Positions 50,644-58,737 of a stretch of 64,000 bases of DNA are shown one piece after another. The stretch is from Chitinophaga sp. CF118 (GTDB lineage: Bacteria > Bacteroidota > Bacteroidia > Chitinophagales > Chitinophagaceae): positions 930,001 through 994,000 of the forward strand of contig NZ_FOMK01000002.1 of assembly GCF_900112615.1 (NCBI RefSeq), in the 5' to 3' direction. Under the pieces are notes generated by a model. That model worked only from the letters and a program-made list of their open reading frames with translations. It was not told the DNA's origin and searched no databases. Every line of letters begins with the position of its first letter. The stretch's first letter is position 1. Made by a program: the position numbers and the translations under genes.

Positions 50644-51744
50644 ATGTCCAAAAATTTCACCCTCGGTATAGAAGAGGAATATATGGTTATGGACCCGTCC
50701 AGCCGCGAGCTGAGGTCACATGAACAAAAGATTGTTGAACAGGCACATAAAGTACTGCCAGACAAGGTAAAGGCCGAATTTCACCAGGCCGTAGTGGAAG
50801 TAGGTACCCAGGTATGCAACAATATAGAGGAAGCCTGTGCGGATGTTATGCTCCTTCGTAAAACCATCACACAGATTGCTGGCGATCTTGGCTTTAGCGT
50901 GGGCGCTTCCGGTACACATCCCTTTTCCAAATGGGAAATGCAGCTGATCACAGATCATCCCCGGTATTCCGACATAGTGAATGAAATGCAGGATGCTGCC
51001 CGCTCCAATCTCATTTTTGGATTACATGTACATGTGGGCATGGAAAACAGGGAAATTGCCCTGCACATTGCTAACTCGGTCCGTTATTTCCTCCCACATA
51101 TATTTGCGCTGAGTACCAATTCTCCTTTCTGGGAAGGCAGAAATACAGGCTTCAAATCATTCCGCACAAAAGTATTCGATAAATTTCCCCGTACCGGTAT
51201 TCCGGATTATTTCGGGAGCATTGAAGAATATGATCGTTATATCGAGCTGCTCGTAAAAACGAATTGCATAGATAACGCTAAAAAAGTATGGTGGGACCTT
51301 CGGGTTCATCCCTTCTTCAATACAGTGGAATTCCGTATTTGTGATGTTCCATTAACTGTACGCGAAACCTGTACCATAGCTGCGCTGTTCCAGGCACTCT
51401 GTGCTAAGATCTACAAACTGCGTATGCAGAATCTCAACTTCATCATTTACAACCGGGCACTGGTTAACGAAAATAAATGGCGGGCTTCCCGTTATGGTAT
51501 TGACGGCTATCTGGTAGACTTCGGTAAGGAAATGGAAGTGAATACCCGTTCACTCATTTATGAGTTGCTGGATTTTGTAGATGATGTGGTAGACGAGCTG
51601 GGCAGCCGCGCCTATATAGATCATACCCGTTATATCCTCGACAATGGTACTGGTGCGGATCAACAGCTGGCAGTATTTAATCAGTCGAAAGATCTCATCT
51701 CAGTAACAGATTTTATTACATCAGTTTTCCTGAAAGATTGCTGA
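50644..51744 (+). CDS. YbdK-type carboxylate-amine ligase (GCS2 family)
   Basis: The protein has 366 residues. It begins with the diagnostic FTLGIEEEYMVMDPSSREL, and the later GCS2 landmarks FHQAVVEVGTQVC, ASGTHPFSKW, FGLHVHVGM and VWWDLRVHPFFNTVEFRICD are all present. The His-x-His of LHVHVG and the Glu residues of the first motif bind metal-ATP. The family catalyses glutamate-cysteine or other weak carboxylate-amine ligation; YbdK itself has low GCL activity. In this cluster it presumably makes a peptide-like amide. It lies between the ATP-grasp gene (own promoter candidate between) and the amidotransferase, 16 bases before the latter. Confidence 0.9.
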   Translation: MSKNFTLGIEEEYMVMDPSSRELRSHEQKIVEQAHKVLPDKVKAEFHQAVVEVGTQVCNNIEEACADVMLLRKTITQIAGDLGFSVGASGTHPFSKWEMQLITDHPRYSDIVNEMQDAARSNLIFGLHVHVGMENREIALHIANSVRYFLPHIFALSTNSPFWEGRNTGFKSFRTKVFDKFPRTGIPDYFGSIEEYDRYIELLVKTNCIDNAKKVWWDLRVHPFFNTVEFRICDVPLTVRETCTIAALFQALCAKIYKLRMQNLNFIIYNRALVNENKWRASRYGIDGYLVDFGKEMEVNTRSLIYELLDFVDDVVDELGSRAYIDHTRYILDNGTGADQQLAVFNQSKDLISVTDFITSVFLKDC

Positions 51745-51748
51745 TTAT

Positions 51749-51756
51749 TACCTTTG
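51749..51756 (+). promoter_or_regulatory. Perfect -7 box four bases from the amidotransferase ATG
   Basis: TACCTTTG, exact match to TAnnTTTG, ends 4 bases before ATG 51761, so a leaderless transcript is possible. TTTT at 51725-51728 is 20 bases upstream. Confidence 0.5.
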
Positions 51757-51760
51757 CAGT

Positions 51761-52585
51761 ATGACACCTACGAAACAGCACTGGAAAGTGGCAGTACTGG
51801 ACATGTATGAAGAAGTACCGAATGAAGGTATGCGTTGCATCAGGGAAGTCCTGACGCAATACGCTAAAACACATGCCCTGCAACTGGAGTTTCACGAATT
51901 TGAAGTAAGGGTGAAGGAACAATTTCCTGACCTCTCCTATGACATTTACATTTCTACCGGTGGTCCTGGCAGTCCGTTGGACAGCGAGGGCAGCAACTGG
52001 GAGCTCCACTATTTTTCACTCATGAATGATATCATGCAGTGGAATAAACAATCCGATGAGAAAAAGCAGATCTTACTGATCTGTCATTCTTTTCAGCTCA
52101 TGTGCCGTTACCTGGAATTAGGGACTGTATGCCGTCGCAGATCTCCTGCCTTTGGCGTTTTCCCGGTACACAAAACCAGCGCAGGCGAAACCGAAACTGT
52201 TTTCAGCGAATTACCCGAACCATATTACATTGTAGACAGTCGCAACTGGCAGGTGATCCAACTCGATCAGCAAAAACTGGAAGATGTAGGAGCCCGCGTA
52301 CTGGCTATTGAAAAGGAAAGGCCGCATGTTCCCCTGGAACGCGCTACTATGGCTATCCGCTTTAATGAATATTGCATAGGTACACAATTTCATCCCGAAG
52401 CTGATGCTGCCGGAATGCGGATGTACCTTCTGCAACAGGAGAAAAAGAACCAGGTGATCACCAACTATGGTGCTGAAAAATACTACAGCATGCTGGAACA
52501 ATTATCCGATCCGGATAAGATCATGCTGACACGCGAATCCTTCATCCCGGCATTCCTGGACAAAGCGATCTTTAATCTGCCATAA
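51761..52585 (+). CDS. Class I glutamine amidotransferase-like protein
   Basis: The protein has 274 residues. Strands KVAVLDMY and DIYISTGGPGSP precede the nucleophile elbow LLICHSFQLM (Cys108 in place of the G-C-x-G-x-x-x of trpG-type domains). His211 and Glu213 are in IGTQFHPEADAAG, completing the Cys-His-Glu triad. FGVFPVHK is the other family landmark. It resembles GMP synthase-type amidotransferase domains without a synthetase partner of that type. It could supply ammonia to a ligase of the cluster or hydrolyse a gamma-glutamyl product like peptidase-type GATases. It is followed 23 bases later by the second ATP-grasp-like gene. Confidence 0.87.
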   Translation: MTPTKQHWKVAVLDMYEEVPNEGMRCIREVLTQYAKTHALQLEFHEFEVRVKEQFPDLSYDIYISTGGPGSPLDSEGSNWELHYFSLMNDIMQWNKQSDEKKQILLICHSFQLMCRYLELGTVCRRRSPAFGVFPVHKTSAGETETVFSELPEPYYIVDSRNWQVIQLDQQKLEDVGARVLAIEKERPHVPLERATMAIRFNEYCIGTQFHPEADAAGMRMYLLQQEKKNQVITNYGAEKYYSMLEQLSDPDKIMLTRESFIPAFLDKAIFNLP

Positions 52586-52608
52586 AGCTTCGACATTCAT
52601 TTACAATT

Positions 52609-53805
52609 ATGATCCCTTCACTGCGAACATATTATAACCAGTATTTTACTCAACAACATTATCAGGATTTCCTGAATGGTATGGCGAAAGAAGCTGGTGA
52701 AGCACCTGCTTTTAAAGTAGCTGAAACACCCGTGTTCGTTCCGGGACAACTGACGGCTAAACTGATCCAGGCGTGTGAGGAAATAGTAAACGTGATTGTA
52801 CAACCCGACTTTAAAACCCTTACCAGTGGCGCGATCCCCGCTGATATGAATGTTCCGGATGAAAACGATCATCCTCATTTCCTGATCATCGACTTTGCGG
52901 TATGTAAGAACGAACAGGATGTACTTACACCTCAGCTGATAGAACTACAGGGATTTCCTTCTTTATATGCTTTTCAGGAACTGATGGCTCGTCAGTTCCG
53001 CGAACAGTTTAATATACCCGGTACAGTTAGTAACTACTTTAACGGGATGAATGATGATTCCTATTTATCACTCTTACAACAAGTGATCACAGGGCCGTAC
53101 CAGTCCCATGAAGTAGTCTTACTGGAAGTAAAACCACACGAACAGAAAACGCGTATCGACTTTTACTATACTACACATAAGCTGGGCATTGCTACTGTAT
53201 GTATTACAGATCTTATACAGGAAGGTAAAAAGCTCTTCTACTTGAATAATGGTAGTAAAATACAGATCAAACGTATATACAACCGGGTTATCTTCGATGA
53301 TTTGTTACGTCAGCAGGAAACCCTAGGTGAGCATGTTGATCTCTTCCAGGATCTGGATGTGGAATGGATCACACATCCCAACTGGTTTTACCGTATCAGC
53401 AAGTATACCATGCCTTTCATACACAGCGAATTTGTACCCGAAAGCTGGTTCCTGCATCAATTACCTTCCCTCCCGTCAGACCTCGAAAACTATGTCCTTA
53501 AACCGCTCTTCTCCTTCGCCGGACAAGGAGTTGTGATAGATATTACTCAACAAGATCTTGATAATATCACCGATCCGGAAAACTGGATCATTCAACGTAA
53601 AGTACAGTATGCCCGCGCTATCGAAACTCCTGATGGCCCCGCCTATTGTGAGATCCGTATGATGTACCTCTGGCCGGATGGTGCTGAACGTCCGCTGTTG
53701 GTCCATAACCTCGCCAGGATCAGTAAAAGTAAAATGATAGGTGTTACGAAAGATAAATCAGATACCTGGGTGGGGGGAAGCTGCGCTTTCTTCGAAGCTC
53801 CGTAA
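52609..53805 (+). CDS. ATP-grasp-like protein, last gene of the cluster
   Basis: The protein has 398 residues. The N-terminal two-thirds show no motif that I can name except IIDFAVCKNEQDVLTPQLIELQG (acid residues compatible with metal binding). The C-terminal third has ENYVLKPLFSFAGQGVVIDI, the Lys-Pro-x-x-x-x-x-G-x-G-V loop of ATP-grasp enzymes, and then WIIQRKVQYARA and CEIRMMYLWP. The order of elements suggests a permuted ATP-grasp, related to glutathionylspermidine synthase-like proteins; that relation is inference. No signal peptide. It probably completes a pathway with the three preceding genes. Repeat copy B lies 10 bases after its stop. Confidence 0.75.
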   Translation: MIPSLRTYYNQYFTQQHYQDFLNGMAKEAGEAPAFKVAETPVFVPGQLTAKLIQACEEIVNVIVQPDFKTLTSGAIPADMNVPDENDHPHFLIIDFAVCKNEQDVLTPQLIELQGFPSLYAFQELMARQFREQFNIPGTVSNYFNGMNDDSYLSLLQQVITGPYQSHEVVLLEVKPHEQKTRIDFYYTTHKLGIATVCITDLIQEGKKLFYLNNGSKIQIKRIYNRVIFDDLLRQQETLGEHVDLFQDLDVEWITHPNWFYRISKYTMPFIHSEFVPESWFLHQLPSLPSDLENYVLKPLFSFAGQGVVIDITQQDLDNITDPENWIIQRKVQYARAIETPDGPAYCEIRMMYLWPDGAERPLLVHNLARISKSKMIGVTKDKSDTWVGGSCAFFEAP

Positions 53806-53815
53806 TCTTTACATG

Positions 53816-53956
53816 GATTGCATTGATCAATAAATACACTGCATCTGCCTGTTTAGTTTTTTAATTTGGCTTTAGAATATGATTATAAATTAGATCATTA
53901 TTATACTTCACCTGTTTTCACGGCAGATAAGGTGTATTTATCGATCAATTGCAATC
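53816..53956 (-). repeat. 141-bp terminal-inverted-repeat element, copy B
   Basis: Same length as copy A and nearly the same core, in opposite orientation. The ends are GATTGCA / TGCAATC (copy A has ATTCCTA / TAGGAAT) around TTGATCAATAAATACAC. The CTT-bearing arm is on the right here and on the left in copy A. It lies between the ATP-grasp cluster and the 3' end of the RloB gene. Confidence 0.8.
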
Positions 53957-54010
53957 ACATTCTATCTGGAGTTCGTAATGCGCACTATATTTGTATTGGG
54001 TTATGTTATA

Positions 54011-54670
54011 TTATTTTGCAACTGCCACAGCCGTTTCGGTTTTCGAAAGTTTTATCAGGTCCAGCAGATAGTTGACCAATTCGTGGATGTTACTGTAGGC
54101 CGAAAATTGATAGGGTCTACGGCCTCCGTCGAGGTCAGACTGGTTTCTTGCCAATGACCATTCACTGTTCGCCAGTCCGGTTGTCATAAAGGGGATTAAT
54201 GTCGAGAAAATATCCGTTGCCTTTTGGTAGTCCGGCAAATGCTCTTTTACATCGGCAATAATGTCATCACATTTTGCAAATGATTTGGTGGTTCTTACAA
54301 AATGCAGCAACACAAAATATTCGAAACATTTCGCGGTGAATGCTATCCGGATTGGCGGTCTTGAGGTGAGGGCCTGCTCAAAGGTATCGGCTACATTTGC
54401 ATGGCCATCAAGATCAAAAACTATCCAGACGAAATCATAGGGATCGTCCTTTTTGGCGGCTTTCATCTTTGCCTTTGCCTCCGTTACCAAACCACGCGGC
54501 GAATGATCTTTTGGCTTATATATTTCGACGTTGATCGCTGCGAATTGCCGTCTGTATTCTTCTTTAGTAGTTAAACCCTTAAAATAAAGTTCTTCCGTTT
54601 CTCCTTCACAAAGTATCAGCCCGCGTTTCAGAAAGGAAACCCTGGGTCTTGGTTTTCTGTAGTAGCCCAT
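54011..54670 (-). CDS. RloB-like TOPRIM-type protein
   Basis: The product has 219 residues from ATG 54670; a TTG at 54730 would overlap the upstream gene and add hydrophobic residues, so I reject it. The RloB pattern is clear: RGLILCEGETEELYF with its Glu of the TOPRIM-like site, FVWIVFDLDGH (Asp-x-Asp), and the segment RIAFTAKCFEYFVLLHF, which corresponds to the family's SNPCFELWLLLHF. RloB is predicted to be a nuclease and is called AbiLii in abortive-infection systems. It starts 1 base after the ATPase stop, so both are one transcript. Typical of two-gene RloA/RloB defence modules. Confidence 0.85.
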   Translation of the reverse strand: MGYYRKPRPRVSFLKRGLILCEGETEELYFKGLTTKEEYRRQFAAINVEIYKPKDHSPRGLVTEAKAKMKAAKKDDPYDFVWIVFDLDGHANVADTFEQALTSRPPIRIAFTAKCFEYFVLLHFVRTTKSFAKCDDIIADVKEHLPDYQKATDIFSTLIPFMTTGLANSEWSLARNQSDLDGGRRPYQFSAYSNIHELVNYLLDLIKLSKTETAVAVAK

Positions 54671-54671
54671 C

Positions 54672-55952
54672 TCAAAACTTAAAGTCAAGGTTATAATCAG
54701 AAATAACTGGTATGCCGCCGAAGCGACCATTCATATACCACTTATCCAATGGAATGTCTTTTCTAATGCCTGTGATATCCGCTACAGAATAATAATGGCT
54801 ACAACCCTGATATTCTTTTTCGGAAATCCAGATCTGGTCTCTCCGGAACAAATTATTATCCAGCAAGGAAACATCATGGGTAGCAAATATCAGTTGTGCA
54901 TTATTTGGGTTAGTCTTAGGCTCATTAAAAAGATTGATCAGCGCTCTGGTTAGCTTAGGATGCAAACTTTTATCCAGTTCGTCAATCAATAAAGTCTGAC
55001 CATCTCTTAATGTTTCAATGATCAATCCGCCGATAATAATTAATTTAAGCGTCCCGGTAGATTGATCCGTTAGTTTTAGTTCCGTCAATCCGACTTCTTT
55101 ATCCGAATCAAAAAGCTTATGACTGGTTCCTGCCTGGAATTTATACCGGTCAATAAAAGCACGTTTTTCGACTTCGCTCATGCCTTCCGGCAAAGTGTCA
55201 GGGTCAATTTGATTATCCCGGAAAATAAATGATTCAATATTGATATCGGCAGCCTTAATCAGCTTTGTTAAATTATCACTGAAAAGTTTGTGATTTTCGC
55301 TACCAAGGCGTGCGCTATACAAATGTATTAAGGTGTTCTCTATTGATGAATCATGATCCAGGTAGGAAAAAAGTAACTGCGAGAAAAACTGAAAAGGATA
55401 ATAAAGCGACTGCAATTTCTCTGAACCAACTTTAGAAAGATAAAGTTGGTTTTCATAAAGGGTATGTTCAATATCTTTCTTCCGGCCGGTTAATCGATCA
55501 CCATACACAATCTGCATACCTTCCCGTTCGAATAATTTAGCACGTTGCGTCTTCGGATAAAAATGTAATTTTTCATACTGGATCGCCGTTTCCGTATAGC
55601 CAATCTCGTAGCGGTATTTAATATTATCCTCAGCGATAAATTCAATTTTAAATTCGACTGGCTCCGCCAGATTTTTAACGTCTAATTTGTATGGCTCATA
55701 CTCAGGTATTTTTGACCCTACCTTATTCCGGGACGACGTTATAACCAAATATTGTAATGCAGTTATCGCCTTTAGCAAATTGCTTTTACCGGACGCATTG
55801 CGCCCATAAATTATAGCCGAACTTAAAACGTGAACATTGTTTTTTAAAACGACAGCATCCTCATTTCCACTAGTGGCCTTATCCGCAAGTAGACTGAAAA
55901 CCTGCCAATCTCTTACAGATCTGTAGTTCCGAAACTCGAATTGTAGTATCAT
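54672..55952 (-). CDS. RloA/AbiLi-like AAA ATPase (OLD-type ABC ATPase fold)
   Basis: The protein has 426 residues. It begins with MILQFEFRNYRSVRDWQVF and Walker A at YGRNASGKSNLLKAI. A variable middle of about 230 residues is followed by a signature-like TDQSTGTLKLIIIGG, Walker B TLLIDELDKSLHP and the switch His in IFATHDVSLLD. This is the AAA_15/AAA_21 type found with RloB, similar in layout to the sensor ATPase of other two-gene abortive-infection systems such as PARIS. The ATPase would sense phage components and control RloB. Key motifs are complete. It reads toward the RloB gene, and a structured gap lies upstream. Confidence 0.85.
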   Translation of the reverse strand: MILQFEFRNYRSVRDWQVFSLLADKATSGNEDAVVLKNNVHVLSSAIIYGRNASGKSNLLKAITALQYLVITSSRNKVGSKIPEYEPYKLDVKNLAEPVEFKIEFIAEDNIKYRYEIGYTETAIQYEKLHFYPKTQRAKLFEREGMQIVYGDRLTGRKKDIEHTLYENQLYLSKVGSEKLQSLYYPFQFFSQLLFSYLDHDSSIENTLIHLYSARLGSENHKLFSDNLTKLIKAADINIESFIFRDNQIDPDTLPEGMSEVEKRAFIDRYKFQAGTSHKLFDSDKEVGLTELKLTDQSTGTLKLIIIGGLIIETLRDGQTLLIDELDKSLHPKLTRALINLFNEPKTNPNNAQLIFATHDVSLLDNNLFRRDQIWISEKEYQGCSHYYSVADITGIRKDIPLDKWYMNGRFGGIPVISDYNLDFKF

Positions 55953-56061
55953 ATACCTAAATTATACATAAATATGCATATTATCTACAAATTTCATAAC
56001 AATTTCGGTAATTATAAGGGATCTATTCTAAAATCCTGATGCAAATCGAAAGCTATAAGGG

Positions 56062-56203
56062 GGTTAAATAGGGATTTACTTGCAAATGAAAGTTAGGTAC
56101 TCATGCAACAGTGTGCCTTTATTAAAGTCAGTTGAATAGGGATCTACCTACAAAGGAAAGGGCTCTGAAGCATTCGCTTCAAAGCCCTTTCCTTTGTAGG
56201 TAG
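56062..56203. repeat. Two related 31-bp units, the second forming a 27-bp hairpin
   Basis: 56062-56092 and 56130-56160 are about 80% identical (6 differences in 31, by eye). The second forms the left arm of a long hairpin, 56144-56170 with 56177-56203, with one mismatch and the loop CATTCG. It may terminate the minus-strand ddl-PASTA-rhodanese transcript. Confidence 0.65.
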
Positions 56204-56225
56204 ACTACAGAGTTAAATTATATAG

Positions 56226-56282
56226 CATATTGCTACAAACACAAGGCTCTTTTACCGGAGCCATATTGTTAGTAGCAATATG
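56226..56282 (-). terminator. Nested two-stem structure after the rhodanese gene
   Basis: Outer stem CATATTGCTAC / GTAGCAATATG (11 bp) encloses an inner stem GGCTC / GAGCC. It starts about 20 bases after the rhodanese stop on the minus strand. The flanking sequence is AT-rich. Confidence 0.5.
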
Positions 56283-56301
56283 TTCTTAAATTTCTGAGTT
56301 A

Positions 56302-56610
56302 TTATTTACCGAACTTCTCCTGCCATGCCAGTACTCCGCCGGTCAGGTTCTTGATGTTCTGAAAACCCATTGTTTCCAGCACCATAGCTGCCTGTCCGCT
56401 ACGGGCACCACTACGGCAATACACGATTACTTCTTCATCGCGCAGTTCATCAATCTCATCTACCTGCATAGCACGGATATCACCCAGGGGAATCAATATT
56501 CCTCCAATGTTGAATTCCGCATGCTCATGAGGTTCCCTTACATCAACAATATGCAGCTTTTCGCCGCTATCAATACGTTTTTTCAGAGTTTCTGCTGTGA
56601 TATTTTCCAT
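56302..56610 (-). CDS. Single-domain rhodanese
   Basis: The product has 102 residues from ATG 56610; an ATG further upstream (56667) would overlap the PASTA gene. The rhodanese fold shows LHIVDVREPHEHAEFNIGG, and the active-site loop VIVYCRSGARSGQAA with Cys65. It moves sulfane sulfur from a thiol or thiosulfate to an acceptor in the cytoplasm. It is the last gene of the ddl operon, 31 bases after the PASTA stop, and its role there may be incidental. Confidence 0.9.
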   Translation of the reverse strand: MENITAETLKKRIDSGEKLHIVDVREPHEHAEFNIGGILIPLGDIRAMQVDEIDELRDEEVIVYCRSGARSGQAAMVLETMGFQNIKNLTGGVLAWQEKFGK

Positions 56611-56641
56611 CACTTTAAGTTTTAGTGTAAATGATTGTTTA

Positions 56642-57493
56642 TTAATTTTCCTCTGCCGGTGCCGCAACTTCTGAATCCTTTGAAGGTCTGGTATTTGATA
56701 ACCAGATATCTATACTTTCTCCCGCTCTCACTTTGTTCGTTTCATTCAGATTATTCCTCGGCATCGGGCTTTGTTTTGTTACATAAGCATTCAGTGTATC
56801 ACCTACGCCCGGATCTATTAACACCGTACCTATTGAAAGGTTGCTGGCACTCAATGTTTCTTTTGCTTCCAGGAAGGTAAGTCCTATCAGGTTAGGAGCC
56901 GGATTTTCTGTACTACCGGTACCACTGCTCAATACCAGGGTAATATTACTTCCTTCCGGAATCATTTTTCCCGGTTTCAGCACCTTACCATTCAGCAATT
57001 GCTGTAATACGGTATTGGTAGCAAAATCCGGTTTATAAATAGTATCTCCCACATTCAGCCTAAGACTGCGAAGCATCATTTCAGCACTGCGGAAGGTAAA
57101 CCCTTCCAGGTCTGGCATGGCTACCATAGGAGGTACTACTTTATTGATAGTCAGATAGATAGTGCGACCCACCTTTACGGTAGCTCCCTTTTCAGGTGTT
57201 TGCTCCCATACTGCCAGTGCAGGTATACTGTCTATATATATAGAGTCTCTCACATCAACATTAAATCCTTCCTTCTCCAGGATCATAGTAGCCTCCTGTA
57301 CATTCTTTTTATATACATCAGGCACTGTCAGTGTATCTCCATGCTTGGTGATTACACCCAGCGATAAGAAGAACACCAGCCCCAATAGGAGAATTGACCC
57401 CACTGCCACAGCGAGATTAAAGCCAAAGGAGCGTTTTGTTATTGATTTCAACACAAACTTTATTTTAACTTTTAATTGATCTAAGGAAGGCAT
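56642..57493 (-). CDS. PASTA-domain protein without kinase
   Basis: The protein has 283 residues. A basic cytoplasmic N-terminus of about 25 residues and one membrane helix (about 26-50) precede three PASTA repeats: TLTVPDVYKKNVQEATMILEK, PPMVAMPDLEGFTFRSAEMM and PAPNLIGLTFLEAKETLSAS, each with a central Q-x-P or V-G-D turn. PASTA domains bind muropeptides or beta-lactams, and the protein is probably exposed to the periplasm. The kinase domain found in Firmicutes homologues is missing. It follows ddl by 25 bases, a cell-wall context that suits the fold. Confidence 0.88.
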   Translation of the reverse strand: MPSLDQLKVKIKFVLKSITKRSFGFNLAVAVGSILLLGLVFFLSLGVITKHGDTLTVPDVYKKNVQEATMILEKEGFNVDVRDSIYIDSIPALAVWEQTPEKGATVKVGRTIYLTINKVVPPMVAMPDLEGFTFRSAEMMLRSLRLNVGDTIYKPDFATNTVLQQLLNGKVLKPGKMIPEGSNITLVLSSGTGSTENPAPNLIGLTFLEAKETLSASNLSIGTVLIDPGVGDTLNAYVTKQSPMPRNNLNETNKVRAGESIDIWLSNTRPSKDSEVAAPAEEN

Positions 57494-57518
57494 TTATAGG
57501 ATATGAGTTGATGTAAAA

Positions 57519-58559
57519 TTAAAACCTTTTCAGGCAGTCTTCAATTAATGTGCCGTAAAACTCCTGGAGCGTTTTACCTGCGGCCCTAACCATCTGGGGA
57601 ACGATGCTGTTCTCTGATTGTCCGGGCATTGTATTGACTTCCAGGAAAAACAGGCGCTTACCGGATTCTTCCCAGATAAAGTCCATCCGCACAATACCAC
57701 GGCAATTTAACCTGTTATACAGTTCTTCCGCCGTTTTACCAATGAGGGTAGCTACTTCTTCCGGCACTTCTGCGGGAGTTACCTCCTTAGACATACCGGG
57801 TACATATTTCGCCTCATAATCAAAGAATTCTTTACTGCTGATGATCTCTGTCAGTGGTAATACAGTGAATTCGCCATCTACCCGGTACAATCCGCAGGTG
57901 ATTTCCCTTCCTTTCACAAACTCTTCTATCAGGATCTGCGCATCTTCATTAAAGGCTTTGGTGATAGCATCCTGTAATTCATCTGCTTTATTCACCTTAG
58001 ACATGCCGATGCTGCTGCCTCCTTCTGCTGGTTTTACAAATACCGGCAGTTTCAGTTCCTGCAGGATAGCTTTTGTATCGTAAGGTTGATCTTTGAATAT
58101 ATGTACTGATTTTGAAACGTTTACAACGTTTAATGCAGCCACTACCTTGTTACAATAACTTTTATTAAAGGTGAGCGCAGAGGTTACCATACCACAGCTG
58201 GTAAATGGAATACCAAGCATTTCAAAATACCCCTGTAAACGGCCATCTTCGCCCGGTGTACCATGAATGCCGATGAATACCGCGTCGAATTTTACCTTTT
58301 TACCGTTGATTGTCAATGAAAAATCGTTCTTGTCTACCGCAATTGCTTGTCCGTCAGGGCCTATATGAGTCCAGCTCTCTTCATAAATAACTACCGGTCC
58401 GTCAGGGCCTTTATCAGCCCAGCTCTTTTTGCTGATTTCTATCTTATATACATTATAGATATTACTGTCAATGTTTCTTTCAATTACGGCCGCACTTTTC
58501 ACGGATATTACATATTCTCCGGAGTACCCGCCGGCTACAAGGGCGATGTTCTTTTTCAT
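57519..58559 (-). CDS. ddl: D-alanine-D-alanine ligase
   Basis: The protein has 346 residues. ATP-grasp layout: VAGGYSGEYVISVKSA, FIGIHGTPGEDGRLQGYFEM, the Lys-x-x-x-x-x-G-S-S-x-G loop VFVKPAEGGSSIGMSKV, REITCGLYRV, and the metal-binding end RMDFIW ... LFFLEVNTMPGQSENSIVPQM. The product is the peptidoglycan precursor D-Ala-D-Ala. The region about 45-77 contains a 16-residue internal repeat (KSWADKGPDGPVVIYE, then ESWTHIGPDGQA), an insertion not seen in E. coli Ddl, encoded by a 48-bp tandem duplication. First gene of the operon with the PASTA and rhodanese genes; a -7-like box TAACTTTA lies at 58582-58589 on the minus strand. Confidence 0.93.
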   Translation of the reverse strand: MKKNIALVAGGYSGEYVISVKSAAVIERNIDSNIYNVYKIEISKKSWADKGPDGPVVIYEESWTHIGPDGQAIAVDKNDFSLTINGKKVKFDAVFIGIHGTPGEDGRLQGYFEMLGIPFTSCGMVTSALTFNKSYCNKVVAALNVVNVSKSVHIFKDQPYDTKAILQELKLPVFVKPAEGGSSIGMSKVNKADELQDAITKAFNEDAQILIEEFVKGREITCGLYRVDGEFTVLPLTEIISSKEFFDYEAKYVPGMSKEVTPAEVPEEVATLIGKTAEELYNRLNCRGIVRMDFIWEESGKRLFFLEVNTMPGQSENSIVPQMVRAAGKTLQEFYGTLIEDCLKRF

Positions 58560-58631
58560 ATGTTATTTAATAATAAGCGGCTAAAGTTAATAGAAAATTG
58601 GGGGATGTCCAGTTTTTTTGCTTCTAAAAGC

Positions 58632-58668
58632 AAAAGGGAGAAGCGGATTTTCTCCACCTCTCCCTTTT
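58632..58668 (-). terminator. Terminator downstream of the ferredoxin gene
   Basis: 10-bp stem AAAAGGGAGA / TCTCCCTTTT with T-runs on both strands, 70 bases past the ferredoxin stop; may also act on the plus strand. Confidence 0.7.
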
Positions 58669-58737
58669 TTGCTCCGGCATGCGTTCCGATTTACATCGAT
58701 GACCAGTTACCGGGAAAATTCCTTAAGCTTCCTGTAA

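Noticed and set aside
53866..54075. 69-codon frame covering repeat copy B
   Set aside because: Reads through the repeat element and the end of the RloB gene; not conserved with copy A.
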